Below the pieces are notes generated by a model. The model was given only the letters and a program-made list of their open reading frames with translations, ran no database searches and had not been told where the DNA came from. 64,000 nucleotides of DNA from NCBI RefSeq assembly GCF_002742635.1, contig NZ_PEGF01000001.1, forward strand, positions 2,569,539 to 2,633,538, in the 5' to 3' direction. Every line of letters begins with the position of its first letter. Position 1 is the stretch's first letter. This DNA is from Caulobacter sp. X. GTDB lineage: Bacteria; Pseudomonadota; Alphaproteobacteria; Caulobacterales; Caulobacteraceae. This document shows positions 39,843-49,601 of this stretch, piece by piece. Position numbers and translations under genes: made by a program.

Positions 39843-40112
39843 ATGGCGATCAGTGCGTTCGAGAAGCAGCTTATGGGTTACGGCCTGACGACGGCCGAGA
39901 TCCACTATCACATGCCAGACCATCCCGGCCTGCTGCAGCTTTACCTCTGGCAGGACTACGACCTGGCCCCGAAGTTCCCGACCTTGAAGGGCTTCCTCGA
40001 CTTCTGGAGCCGGGAGCTGGACGGGGTCCTGCACTCGGTCCGGGTGGCCCACAACAAGCTGATCGGCCCCCGCGAATGGCGGGCCGTGAACGGGGTCTTC
40101 ACCCTGCAATAG
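39843..40112 (+). CDS. usg: Usg-like protein, upstream of trpF
   Basis: The 89-residue protein has the Usg family pattern 'LMGYGLTTAEIHYHMPDHP' and 'LQLYLWQDYDLAPKFP'. The gene was named for its position upstream of trpF in Caulobacter, and its function is not known. The ATG at 39843 lies eight bases after GGAG; a TTG two codons earlier overlaps too closely with the ribosome-binding site. trpF begins 48 bases after its stop, so it likely shares the trp operon transcript. Confidence 0.9.
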   Translation: MAISAFEKQLMGYGLTTAEIHYHMPDHPGLLQLYLWQDYDLAPKFPTLKGFLDFWSRELDGVLHSVRVAHNKLIGPREWRAVNGVFTLQ

Positions 40113-40160
40113 GTTTGCTGGGCTTGCTTCGGGCGCTCGTCGACCGTAACTCCCCGGTCG

Positions 40161-40805
40161 ATGAGCGCTGGAGCCAAGATCTGCGGACTGTCGACGCCCG
40201 AGACGGTCAAGGCCGCCTTCGACGGCGGCGCGGCCTATCTGGGCTTCGTCTTCTTCGCGAAGAGCCCGCGCAACCTGACGCCCGAAACCGCCGCGCGGCT
40301 GGTCGAACCGGTGCGTGGTCGCGGCGTGAAGACCGTGGCCGTCACCGTCGATCCCGACGACGCCTTGGTTGACCGCTTGATGGCGACGATGCGGCCCGAC
40401 CTGATCCAGGTCCACGGCAAGGAGGCGCCGTCGCGCGTCCGCGAGATCGCCGCCCGCGCCGGGGTCGGGGTCATCAAGGCCTTCTCGGTCTCCAGCCCCG
40501 CCGACGTCGACCAGGCCGCCGCCTTCGACGGCGTCGCCGAGCACCTGATGTTCGACGCCAAGCCCGTGGAAGGCTCGGCCCTGCCTGGGGGCACCGGCGC
40601 CCGGTTCGACTGGGGACTGCTGACGGGACGCCGCTTTTCGCGCCCGCATTTCCTGGCCGGCGGGCTTGATCCGTGGAACGTGGCCGAGGCGATCACGGTC
40701 TCGGGAACCCCGCTCGTGGACGTTTCCTCTGGCGTGGAGCGCGGTCCCGGCCTAAAGGACCCCGCTCTGATCTCGGCGTTCCTGGACGCCGTCAAACGCG
40801 CCTGA
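40161..40805 (+). CDS. trpF: Phosphoribosylanthranilate isomerase
   Basis: The 214-residue TIM-barrel protein catalyses the third step of tryptophan synthesis. The N-terminal '[15 protein letters not shown]' carries the catalytic cysteine (Cys8). 'DLIQVHGKE' and 'LMFDAKP' (catalytic Asp) and '[14 protein letters not shown]' with 'VDVSSGVE' for phosphate binding are all present. Length is typical. It lies 16 bases before trpB in the order usg-trpF-trpB-trpA-accD-folC. The other trp genes (trpE, G, D, C) are not in the window. Confidence 0.97.
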   Translation: MSAGAKICGLSTPETVKAAFDGGAAYLGFVFFAKSPRNLTPETAARLVEPVRGRGVKTVAVTVDPDDALVDRLMATMRPDLIQVHGKEAPSRVREIAARAGVGVIKAFSVSSPADVDQAAAFDGVAEHLMFDAKPVEGSALPGGTGARFDWGLLTGRRFSRPHFLAGGLDPWNVAEAITVSGTPLVDVSSGVERGPGLKDPALISAFLDAVKRA

Positions 40806-40821
40806 CTGCTGGAAAGCTCTC

Positions 40822-42042
<1,221 letters not shown>

Positions 42043-42054
42043 GACCGACCCCGC

Positions 42055-42882
42055 GTGACCAAAGACCGTATCGACCGCCGCTTCGCGGCGCTGAAGGCCG
42101 AGAATCGGGCCGGCTTCGTGACCTATGTCATGGCCGGCGATCCCGACGCCGCCACGACGCTCTCGGTGCTGAAGGGCCTGCCGGCCGCCGGCGCCGACCT
42201 GATCGAGCTGGGCTTTCCGTTCTCCGACCCGATGGCCGAGGGCCCGACCATCCAGCGCGCCGCCCAGCGCGGCCTGAAGTCCGGCATGACCCTGCAGGGG
42301 ACGCTGGACCTGGTCGCCGCCTTCCGCGAGGGCGACGCCGACACCCCGATCATCCTTATGGGCTATCTCAATCCGGTGCTGCACCGGGGCTTTGAGAGCT
42401 TCGCCGCCGCCGCCGCCAAGGCCGGGGTCGATGGCCTGATCATCGTCGATTGCCCGCCGGAGGAGGCCGACCCGTTGTCGGACGCGCTGGAGGCCGAAGG
42501 CATCGCCCTGATCCGCTTGGCCGCGCCGACCACCGACGACGCGCGCCTGCCGATGGTGGTCCGCCGCACGTCGGGTTTCGTCTATTACGTGTCGGTGGCT
42601 GGCGTGACCGGCGTGAAGTCGGCCGACGCGGCCGAAGTCGCGCCCGCCGTCGAGCGCCTGCGCAAGGCCTCGGGCCTGCCGGTGGCGGTGGGCTTTGGCA
42701 TCCGCACGCCGGATCAGGCCGCCGCCGTCGCCAAGGTGGCCGACGCGGCCGTCGTGGGCTCGGCGCTTGTGGATGAAATCGAATCCGCCGCTCGGTTGAA
42801 CGAAAACGTGACCGAGAAGGTTCTTCTAAAAGCGTCGGAGCTGGCTAAGGCTGTGCGTTCGGCGCGAGTCGGGACGAAGTGA
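42055..42882 (+). CDS. trpA: Tryptophan synthase alpha chain
   Basis: The 275-residue TIM-barrel subunit cleaves indole-3-glycerol phosphate and passes indole to TrpB. Catalytic Glu is in 'LIELGFPFSDPMAEGPTIQRA' region (near residue 51), with the second acid in 'SDP'. 'FVTYVMAGDPD' and 'YVSVAGVTGVKSADAAEV' are the flanking conserved strands. The GTG start follows GGACC weakly. Twelve bases separate its stop from accD. Confidence 0.98.
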   Translation: MTKDRIDRRFAALKAENRAGFVTYVMAGDPDAATTLSVLKGLPAAGADLIELGFPFSDPMAEGPTIQRAAQRGLKSGMTLQGTLDLVAAFREGDADTPIILMGYLNPVLHRGFESFAAAAAKAGVDGLIIVDCPPEEADPLSDALEAEGIALIRLAAPTTDDARLPMVVRRTSGFVYYVSVAGVTGVKSADAAEVAPAVERLRKASGLPVAVGFGIRTPDQAAAVAKVADAAVVGSALVDEIESAARLNENVTEKVLLKASELAKAVRSARVGTK

Positions 42883-42894
42883 GGCTCTAAGGCT

Positions 42895-43821
42895 ATGGCT
42901 ATGGCTGAACCCCAGGACCCGAAAAAGGGCGACAAGAAACAAGCCGGCGACCGCCGAGGCGGCGGCTGGCTGTCGCGGATCGCTCCCGGCGTGCGCGGCG
43001 CCTTCGCCAAGCGCGAGACGCCGGAGAACCTTTGGGTCAAGTGCCCGGACACGGGCGAGATGATCTTCCGCTCCGACCTGGAGGCGGCCCTGTGGGTCAC
43101 GCCGGCCGGTCGCCACATGCGGATCGGGCCCGAGGCCCGCTTCAAGTTCACCTTCGATGAGGGCCAGTACGAGGTGCTGCCCAGCCCGTCGGTGGTCGAG
43201 GACCCGCTGAAGTTCTCGGACGGCAAGCCGTACAAGGACCGTCTGGCCGCCGCCCGCAAGGCGACCGGCGAGCAGGACGCCATGGCCATCGCCTATGGCA
43301 AGGTCGGCGGCGTCGACGCCGTGGTGCTGGTCCAGGACTTCGCCTTCATGGGCGGGTCGCTGGGCATGGCCGCGGGCGAAGGCTTCATCGCCGCCGCCAA
43401 GGCCGCCCTGGACCGCCAGGTTCCGCTGATCGCCTTCACCGCCGCCGGCGGCGCGCGGATGCAGGAAGGCGCGCTGTCGCTGATGCAGATGGCCCGCACG
43501 ACCCTGGCGATCAACGAGCTCAAGGACGCGGCCCTGCCGTACGTCGTGGTCCTCACCGACCCGACCACCGGCGGCGTCACGGCCTCCTACGCGATGCTGG
43601 GCGATGTCCACCTGGCCGAGCCGGGCGCCCTGATCGGCTTCGCCGGTCCGCGCGTCATCGAGCAGACCATCCGCGAGACCCTGCCGCCGGGCTTCCAACG
43701 CTCGGAATATCTGGTCGAGAAGGGCATGGTCGACCGCGTCACGCACCGCAAGGAGCTGCCGCAGGTCCTGGGCTCGATCCTGGGCACCCTGATGATGGGC
43801 CGCAACCGCAAGGCGGCGTAG
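42895..43821 (+). CDS. accD: Acetyl-CoA carboxylase carboxyltransferase subunit beta (zinc ribbon lost)
   Basis: The 308-residue protein is one half of the carboxyltransferase that makes malonyl-CoA. The crotonase-fold core ('[19 protein letters not shown]', '[21 protein letters not shown]', '[18 protein letters not shown]') is intact. The N-terminal segment that in E. coli holds four zinc-binding cysteines reads '[17 protein letters not shown]' then '[12 protein letters not shown]': only Cys50 remains, and the others are Thr53, Thr69 and Gly. Similar loss occurs in other alphaproteobacterial AccD proteins as I recall. A second ATG lies two codons later. It is transcribed with trpA and folC; accA is not in the window. 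Confidence 0.96.
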   Translation: MAMAEPQDPKKGDKKQAGDRRGGGWLSRIAPGVRGAFAKRETPENLWVKCPDTGEMIFRSDLEAALWVTPAGRHMRIGPEARFKFTFDEGQYEVLPSPSVVEDPLKFSDGKPYKDRLAAARKATGEQDAMAIAYGKVGGVDAVVLVQDFAFMGGSLGMAAGEGFIAAAKAALDRQVPLIAFTAAGGARMQEGALSLMQMARTTLAINELKDAALPYVVVLTDPTTGGVTASYAMLGDVHLAEPGALIGFAGPRVIEQTIRETLPPGFQRSEYLVEKGMVDRVTHRKELPQVLGSILGTLMMGRNRKAA

Positions 43822-43828
43822 AGTTTTC

Positions 43829-43964
43829 TCATCCTCACCCGTGAAACGGGGGAGGGGGACCGCGAAGCGGTGGAGGGGGCGCACGCCGCCTTCAAGGAAA
43901 GCGCCCCCTCCGTCACGTCGCCTATTGGCGCCGCGCCACCTCCCCCGCTAGGCGGGTGAGGAGG
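43829..43964. repeat. Longer variant of the intergenic inverted repeat
   Basis: Outer arms CTCATCCTCACCCG and CGGGTGAGGAGGAG, with inner GGGGGAGGGGGACCGCGAAGC on one side and GCGCCACCTCCCCCG on the other, make a ~136-base structure between accD and folC. It shares the CCTCCCCCGC/GCGGGGGAGG motif with copies 1-3, but not their central sequence. Confidence 0.75.
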
Positions 43965-43972
43965 AGACGAAA

Positions 43973-45289
43973 ATGGCCGAGCATCTCCGCGCTCACGACG
44001 CCGCGCTTGAGCGGCTGAAGGCGCTGCATCCCAAGCTGATCGACCTGTCGCTGGAGCGGATGCGGCGGCTTTGCGCCGCCTTGGGCGATCCGCAGGACCG
44101 CCTGCCGCCGGTGATCCACGTGGCCGGCACCAACGGCAAGGGCTCGACCGTCGCCTATCTGCGCGCCATGGCCGAGGCGGCGGGTCTGAAGGTCCACGTC
44201 TTCACCTCGCCGCACCTGGTCCGTTTCGCCGAACGCATCCGGCTGGCCGGAACGCTGATCACCGACGACCACCTGAGCGATGTGCTGGACCGGGTCGAGC
44301 AGGCCAACGCGGGCCAGGAAATCACCTTCTTCGAGATCACAACCGCGGCGGCTTTCGTCGCTTTCGCCGAGGTCCCGGCCGACCTCTGCATCGTCGAGGT
44401 GGGCCTGGGCGGCATTCTCGACGCCACCAACGTGATCCAGCGTCCGGCGGTCAGCGTCATCGCCCCGATCGACATCGACCACCGCGAGTTCCTGGGCGAC
44501 ACGATCGCCCAGATCGCCGTGGAAAAGGCCGGGATCATCAAGCCGGACGCCCCGGTGGTCTCGGCCCGCCAGCACGGCGACGCCGAGGACGTGCTGGAGA
44601 CCACGGCCGCCCTGGCCGGGGTCGAACTGACCCTGATGGGCCGCGACTTCGACGCCTGGAACGAGCGCGGCCGGCTGCTGGTGCAGATGCAGGATCGGCT
44701 GCTGGACCTGCCGGCGCCTTCCCTGCCGGGCGAGCACCAGTTCGCCAATGCCGGCCTCGCCGTCGCCGCCCTGCTGGCTTTGGGCGATTCGCGCATCGAC
44801 GAGGCGGCCGTGGGCCGAGGGATCGCCAGCGCCGTCTGGCCCGCGCGATTCCAGCGCCTGACCGCCGGCCCGCTGGCCGAGCGGGCCAAGGCGGCCGGCG
44901 CCGACCTCTGGCTGGACGGCGGCCACAATCCGCACGCCGGTCGAGCGGTCTCGCGCGCGGTCGCCGACCTCGCCGCTCGCGACGGCCGGCCCGTGGCGCT
45001 GATCTCGGGCTTTCTCGCCAACAAGGACGCCACCGGCTTCTTCACGCCGTTCCGGGGCGTGGCGACCAAGGTCTTCGCCGTGACCTTCGAAGGCCACGCC
45101 GCCGCCAGCGCCGCCGAGACCGCCGCCGCCGCCGAGCTGGCAGGCCTGCGCGCCGCAGCCTGCGACAGCGTCGAGGACGCGCTGACCCGCGCGCTCCAGA
45201 TGGAGCCGACGCCGCACGTATTGATCTGCGGTTCGCTGTATCTGGCCGGCGAGGTGCTGGCGATGAGTCCCGAGACGTGGCCGGCTTAA
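43973..45289 (+). CDS. folC: Bifunctional dihydrofolate synthase / folylpolyglutamate synthase
   Basis: The 438-residue Mur-ligase-family enzyme adds glutamate to dihydropteroate and to folates. The ATP loop 'HVAGTNGKGSTVAYLRAMA' is at residues ~47-65, 'VFTSPHLVRFAERI' binds folate, and 'VEVGLGGILDATNVI' and 'IDIDHREFLGDTIAQIA' continue the core. 'LDGGHNPHAGRAV' begins the C-terminal domain. It lies 151 bases after accD across the repeat, so it may have its own promoter or be read through. Confidence 0.96.
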   Translation: MAEHLRAHDAALERLKALHPKLIDLSLERMRRLCAALGDPQDRLPPVIHVAGTNGKGSTVAYLRAMAEAAGLKVHVFTSPHLVRFAERIRLAGTLITDDHLSDVLDRVEQANAGQEITFFEITTAAAFVAFAEVPADLCIVEVGLGGILDATNVIQRPAVSVIAPIDIDHREFLGDTIAQIAVEKAGIIKPDAPVVSARQHGDAEDVLETTAALAGVELTLMGRDFDAWNERGRLLVQMQDRLLDLPAPSLPGEHQFANAGLAVAALLALGDSRIDEAAVGRGIASAVWPARFQRLTAGPLAERAKAAGADLWLDGGHNPHAGRAVSRAVADLAARDGRPVALISGFLANKDATGFFTPFRGVATKVFAVTFEGHAAASAAETAAAAELAGLRAAACDSVEDALTRALQMEPTPHVLICGSLYLAGEVLAMSPETWPA

Positions 45290-45374
45290 ACGCGTAAGGC
45301 TGTGGGACGCCGATAGGGCGGCACGGCCCGCCGGACATCCTCGGCGAGCGCGCCCGCCCTGGCAGGAACCGCCG

Positions 45375-45482
45375 ATGGCCAAGGGTCAGAAGAAGTCGAA
45401 CAAGGAAATCCGCAAACCGAAGGCCGAGAAGAAGGCCCCGCCGGTCTCGGTCTCGCCGTTCATCGTGACGCCCAAGAAGTAG
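45375..45482 (+). CDS. 35-residue lysine-rich protein
   Basis: ATG GCC AAG GGT CAG opens a 35-codon frame giving a basic protein: 'MAKGQKKSNKEIRKPKAEKK' then 'APPVSVSPFIVTPKK'. About one third of residues are Lys or Arg. Short proteins beginning 'MAKGQ' with 'SN(K/R)E(I/V)RKPK' are common in alphaproteobacteria, in my recollection, which supports a real gene. AGGA lies 9 bases before the ATG. Function unknown; nucleic acid or ribosome association would suit the charge. The trxA terminator begins 8 bases after the stop. Confidence 0.72.
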   Translation: MAKGQKKSNKEIRKPKAEKKAPPVSVSPFIVTPKK

Positions 45483-45490
45483 AGGCCACG

Positions 45491-45525
45491 AAAAACGCCC
45501 GCCCCGGAAGCCGGAGCGGGCGTCT
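45491..45525. terminator. Intrinsic terminator for trxA (and possibly the small basic gene)
   Basis: On the minus strand GACGCCCGCTCCGG and CCGGGGCGGGCGT form a long stem with a TTTTTC tail, 23 bases after the trxA stop. On the plus strand the stem is followed only by CTTC, so it is weaker in that direction. Confidence 0.85.
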
Positions 45526-45547
45526 TCAATTCAGCGGCGCAAGGCGC

Positions 45548-45880
45548 TTAGGCGGCCTGGACGCCGGCTTCGTTCAGCCATTCCAGGATCTTCTGCTTGG
45601 GCATGGCGCCGACCTTCATCGAGGTCATCTGGCCGTCGCGGAACAGCATCATGGTCGGGATGCCGCGGACGCCGTAGCGCGACGGGGTCGTCGGGCTGTC
45701 CTCGATATTGACCTTGGCGATGGTCACGACATCGGCGAGCTCTTCGGAGAGCTGCTCGAGCGCCGGGGCGATCTGCTTACAGGGGCCGCACCACTCGGCC
45801 CAGAAGTCGACCAGCACGGGCTTGCTGGCCTTCAGGACGTCGGATTCGAAGGTGGCGTCGGTCACCGCAACGGTGCTCAT
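45548..45880 (-). CDS. trxA: Thioredoxin
   Basis: The 110-residue thioredoxin has active site 'WAEWCGPCKQIAP' (Cys31, Cys34), cis-Pro in 'VRGIPTMMLFRDGQ' and normal length. It is cytoplasmic, a general disulfide reductant for ribonucleotide reductase, peroxiredoxins and others. The gene is 129 bases after addA on the same strand, with a short hairpin between, so it may have its own promoter or be partly read through from addA. It has its own intrinsic terminator. Confidence 0.97.
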   Translation of the reverse strand: MSTVAVTDATFESDVLKASKPVLVDFWAEWCGPCKQIAPALEQLSEELADVVTIAKVNIEDSPTTPSRYGVRGIPTMMLFRDGQMTSMKVGAMPKQKILEWLNEAGVQAA

Positions 45881-45946
45881 GGCTTGCTCCAGTCTGGCGT
45901 CGCGCGGCGTATGATCGGCGCGGAGGACGCGGTGAATTCCAAATTA

Positions 45947-45963
45947 CCCGGAGTCGCTCCGGG
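45947..45963 (-). terminator. Short hairpin between addA and trxA
   Basis: CCCGGAG-CGA-CTCCGGG (minus strand) is a perfect 7-bp stem followed by TAATTT. It is weak as a terminator because the T run is broken. It may attenuate readthrough from addA into trxA. Confidence 0.35.
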
Positions 45964-46009
45964 CGGTTGCTCAAAGATGTAGGGGGCCCAGGCGCGTCCG
46001 GCAACGGGA

Positions 46010-49000
46010 TTAAGCCAGCCTGGCCAGCGCCTGCGCCATCACCTTTTCTGGAACCGGCATCAGCTTGGGACCATCCGTCCAGACCAGAGCCGCCTCGATC
46101 GCGCGGCCCGGGAAGACCTCGCGCAGCACGGCGGCATAGACCGCCATCTGGGCCAGGTAGGCGGGATCGGCGTCCTCGATGTGGTCGGGCGACGGGCGGT
46201 TGGTCTTGTAGTCCACGACCAGGACGCGGGTCTCGTCCACCACAAGCCGGTCTACGCGGCCCGAGACGGCCAAGCCCTTTGGAAGATGAGCGCTGGTCCC
46301 GGCCAGGGCGACCTCGGCGCGCGAGCCCGGGCCGAACACGGCGGAGAACCGCGCGTCGTCCAGCACGCCAAAGGCCGCCGCCGCCATCTCCTCGCGCTGA
46401 TCGTCGGTCAGGTCGCGCTCGGCCGCCAGCAGCCGGCGCGCGGCGGCGGGGCGAGCCTCGGGCGCGAGGTCGGGCAGGATCTGGAGCAGCTTGTGCACCA
46501 GCTCGCCTCGACGATAGCGGCCCAGGCCCGCGACGCGGGCCAGCGGCGAGGGCGCGGGCACGCGGGCGTTGTCCTCGATCCGCGACGGGGCGGCGTAGCG
46601 GGCGGCGGCCGGCTCCGGCGGCGCGGCGTGCGTCATCCAGCTCGGCGCGGCGGCGGCGACGCGGACGTCCTCCTCGGCGCGCGACGCGGGCGCGGGATCG
46701 GGGCCGTAGCGCAGGAAGGCGGTCTCGTCCTCGCCGATGGTCCGCACGTGCGGGGCGATGTCGGGATGGGCGAAAGCCGCGCGGACGGCCGCGTACCAGC
46801 CGCCGACCTTGTCGTCCTTGGTTCGCGCGTCGATGCGGCCGCACAGGATCAGCCGGTCGCGCGCCCGGGTCAGCGCCACGTACAGAAGACGCAGCGCTTC
46901 CTGGCTTTCCTTGTCCTCCCGCAGGCGACGGGCCTTGGACGAGGCGTCGCAGTCGCCCTTGCTGGAGCCGCACCACAGGAGGGCGCCGTCTTCGGTCACC
47001 AGCAGCGGCGAGCCGCCGGCGCCACGCTTCACCGTGGTCTCGGGCAGGAAGACGATCGGCGCCTCCAGCCCCTTGGAGCCGTGGGCGGTCATCACCCGCA
47101 CCTCGCGGCGGGCGCCTTCCATCTCGCGCTTGACGATGATGTCCAGCGCCGCGAAGTCGGCGACCAGGGCCTCGAGGTCGCGCACGCCGCGCTGCTCGGC
47201 CTCCATCACCTGGGCCAGGAACTCGTCCAGCGCCTCTTCGGCCTCCGCGCCCAGCCGGGTCAGCACCTTGGCGCGGTGCGAGCGGCCAGCCTCGTCGGCC
47301 AGGCCGAACCAGGCGGCGTAGAACTCGAACGGCTGCCGGCGACGGCCCTCGGCCAGCGCCCAGTCCAGCATGGCGCGGGCCGCGCCCCATTCGGCGCGCT
47401 CTTCGGACCGCCTTTGGAGCTCGGTCCACAGCGTGGCGCGGCGGCCCTTGGCCAGGGCGTAGATATCGTCGTCGGAGAGGCCGCAGAACGGCGCCTTCAA
47501 TAGCGCCGCCAGTGTCAGGTCATCGTCCGGGAACAGGACGAAGCGCCCCAGGGCCAAAAGGTCCTCGAAGGCGATGTGGCTGGACAGCGACAGGCGGTCG
47601 GCCCCGGCCACGGGCACGCCGCGCCGCTTCAGGGCGCGGATGATCTCCTCGAACAGAACTTTGCGGCGGCGCACCAGGACGAGGATGTCGCCGGCGTGCG
47701 CCGCGCGATGGCGGCCCAGCTCCTTGTCGAAAACGGCGTCGCCGCGCTTGAGGATGGCGGCGGTCTCGGCGGCGATGGCCTCGGCAAGGCGACGGTTGGC
47801 GCTGCGCTCGCCCTCGGCGTCCAGCGGCGCCTCCCAGGCCTCGCGTTCCTCGCCCGGCAGCTCGCGGGTCAGCGGCCACAGGTCGACGCAGCCTGGATGC
47901 CCGTGGCGGAACAGTTCGTGGCGGACCAGGTCTTGTCCGACCGGCGGCGGCACGCCTTCGCGCGTCTCGGGATCGGAGAACAGCGCGTCGACGAAGCTCA
48001 GCACTTCGTGGGTCGAGCGGTACGAGACCGTCAGCGGCACGCCCTTGCCGATCGCGCCGACGGCCTCGATCCGCGTGATGTAGCCTTGGGTCTCTTCCAG
48101 CAAGCGCGTCGGGTCCGCGCCTTGGAACGAGTAGATCGACTGCTTCTCGTCGCCGACGATGAACAGGGTGCGCTCGGCGCGTCGGCCGCTCCAGCCCTCG
48201 GAGGTCTCGCCCGCGAAGAAGTCGGCGGTCAGGGCGCGCAGGATCTCCCACTGCTCGGGGGCGGTGTCCTGGGCCTCGTCCAGCAGGATGTGGTCGACGC
48301 CGCCGTCCAGCTTGTAGAGCACCCAGGCGGCCTCGACCTTCTCGGTCAGCAGGACGCGGGTCTTGTCGATCAGGTCGGTGAAGTCCAGCGCCCCGCGCGC
48401 GTCCTTCTCGATCTGGTGCGAGGTCACGTACAGCACCGCCAGGCGAAGGGCGCTCTCGGTGTCCTCGGCCACCTTGGCGGCGCGGACCTGTTCGCGGGCG
48501 GCCTCCAGCTTGGCCTGCTCCAGCAGCAAGGCCTCGCGCAGGTCCTCGCGGCTCTTCAGGCCCGAGGTCTTGGCGGGCCAGGTCGCGGGCGTGCCTTCGC
48601 CGCCCTCGGTGAACAGGGCGCGGAGAGCCAGGTCCAGGGCGGCGTCCGGATCGCGGGCCACGGCGGCGAGAGCCTCCGCGTACTTGGCGTCCTGCTTGCC
48701 GCCGCCGTCGAACAGCACGGTCGCGGCCGCGCGCCAGGCGCCGAGGTCGAGGCGCGCCATGGCCTTGGCGGCGAGGTCTTCGGCCGAGGTCGGCGCCTCG
48801 AAGCCACAGCGCGACCAGACGTCGGCGATCGCCTCTGAAAGGCCGCCATAGCGCTGGACATAGGCCATGATCTGACCGCGCCGCGCCTCGAAGCCGGCGA
48901 ACATCGCCTCGAAGCTCTGGAAGTCCAGGGCCACGGAGAAGCGGGCATAGGCCTCCGCGAACGCGTCGTCGTGGGTGTCGACCCAATTGGCGACCGCGCG

Positions 49001-49471
49001 GCGAGCGGCGCGGGCGATCGCGGCGCCGGCCTGGTCGTCCATCACGGTGAAGCCCGGCGAGACCCCGGCCTCCAGCGGGAAGCGCCGCAGCAGCTTCTCG
49101 CAGAAGGCGTGGATGGTCTGGATCTTCAGGCCGCCGGGGGTCTCCAGCGCCTGGGCGAACAGGGCGCGGGCCTCGGACAGGCGGCGGGCGTCGTAGACGT
49201 CGTCACTCTCGCCGACCAGCTTAGCCAGCTCGGCGCGCAGGTCGGCGTCACTGGTCACCGACCACTTGCCGAGACGCTCGAACAGACGGCGCTGCATCTC
49301 GGCGGCGGCGGCCTTGGTGTAGGTGACGCAAAGGATCGCCTCGGGCGGGACCTTGGCCAGCAGCAGGCGCGCGACCCGGTCGATCAGGGTCTTGGTCTTG
49401 CCGGAGCCGGCGTTAGCCGTGACGAAGGCCGAGATGGTCGGATCGGCGGCGATGCGCTGAGGATCGATCAC
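46010..49471 (-). CDS. addA: Double-strand break repair helicase-nuclease subunit AddA
   Basis: The 1153-residue protein has UvrD-type helicase motifs beginning 'FVTANAGSGKTKTLIDRVA' (Walker A lysine 25), 'ILLDEAQDTAPEQWEIL' (Walker B), 'DEKQSIYSFQGADP' and 'VRVMTAHGSKGLEAPIVFLP'. It ends with a PD-(D/E)XK nuclease, of which 'VLVVDYKTNRPSPDHIED' is near residue 1086. With AddB it resects broken ends for RecA loading. It lies downstream of addB with a 130-base gap filled by a repeat. Confidence 0.97.
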   Translation of the reverse strand: MIDPQRIAADPTISAFVTANAGSGKTKTLIDRVARLLLAKVPPEAILCVTYTKAAAAEMQRRLFERLGKWSVTSDADLRAELAKLVGESDDVYDARRLSEARALFAQALETPGGLKIQTIHAFCEKLLRRFPLEAGVSPGFTVMDDQAGAAIARAARRAVANWVDTHDDAFAEAYARFSVALDFQSFEAMFAGFEARRGQIMAYVQRYGGLSEAIADVWSRCGFEAPTSAEDLAAKAMARLDLGAWRAAATVLFDGGGKQDAKYAEALAAVARDPDAALDLALRALFTEGGEGTPATWPAKTSGLKSREDLREALLLEQAKLEAAREQVRAAKVAEDTESALRLAVLYVTSHQIEKDARGALDFTDLIDKTRVLLTEKVEAAWVLYKLDGGVDHILLDEAQDTAPEQWEILRALTADFFAGETSEGWSGRRAERTLFIVGDEKQSIYSFQGADPTRLLEETQGYITRIEAVGAIGKGVPLTVSYRSTHEVLSFVDALFSDPETREGVPPPVGQDLVRHELFRHGHPGCVDLWPLTRELPGEEREAWEAPLDAEGERSANRRLAEAIAAETAAILKRGDAVFDKELGRHRAAHAGDILVLVRRRKVLFEEIIRALKRRGVPVAGADRLSLSSHIAFEDLLALGRFVLFPDDDLTLAALLKAPFCGLSDDDIYALAKGRRATLWTELQRRSEERAEWGAARAMLDWALAEGRRRQPFEFYAAWFGLADEAGRSHRAKVLTRLGAEAEEALDEFLAQVMEAEQRGVRDLEALVADFAALDIIVKREMEGARREVRVMTAHGSKGLEAPIVFLPETTVKRGAGGSPLLVTEDGALLWCGSSKGDCDASSKARRLREDKESQEALRLLYVALTRARDRLILCGRIDARTKDDKVGGWYAAVRAAFAHPDIAPHVRTIGEDETAFLRYGPDPAPASRAEEDVRVAAAAPSWMTHAAPPEPAAARYAAPSRIEDNARVPAPSPLARVAGLGRYRRGELVHKLLQILPDLAPEARPAAARRLLAAERDLTDDQREEMAAAAFGVLDDARFSAVFGPGSRAEVALAGTSAHLPKGLAVSGRVDRLVVDETRVLVVDYKTNRPSPDHIEDADPAYLAQMAVYAAVLREVFPGRAIEAALVWTDGPKLMPVPEKVMAQALARLA

Positions 49472-49475
49472 GACA

Positions 49476-49588
49476 ATCCTCCCCCCGTGGGGGAGGTGGT
49501 CCGCAGGACCCGAGGGGGGATAGACCCCGCCGATCCCACTTCCCCCTCCGCCGGCTTCGCCGACACCTCCCCCGCTGGGGGGAGGATT
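49476..49588. repeat. Inverted repeat between addB and addA
   Basis: Outer arms AATCCTCCCCCC and GGGGGGAGGATT frame GTGGGGGAGGTGGTCCGC and GACACCTCCCCCGCTGGGG. It shares the CACCTCCCCC core with the other elements, but here it lies inside a co-directional operon and so may act as an RNA structure between two coding regions. Confidence 0.8.
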
Positions 49589-49601
49589 TGGTCGAGCGGC
49601 T

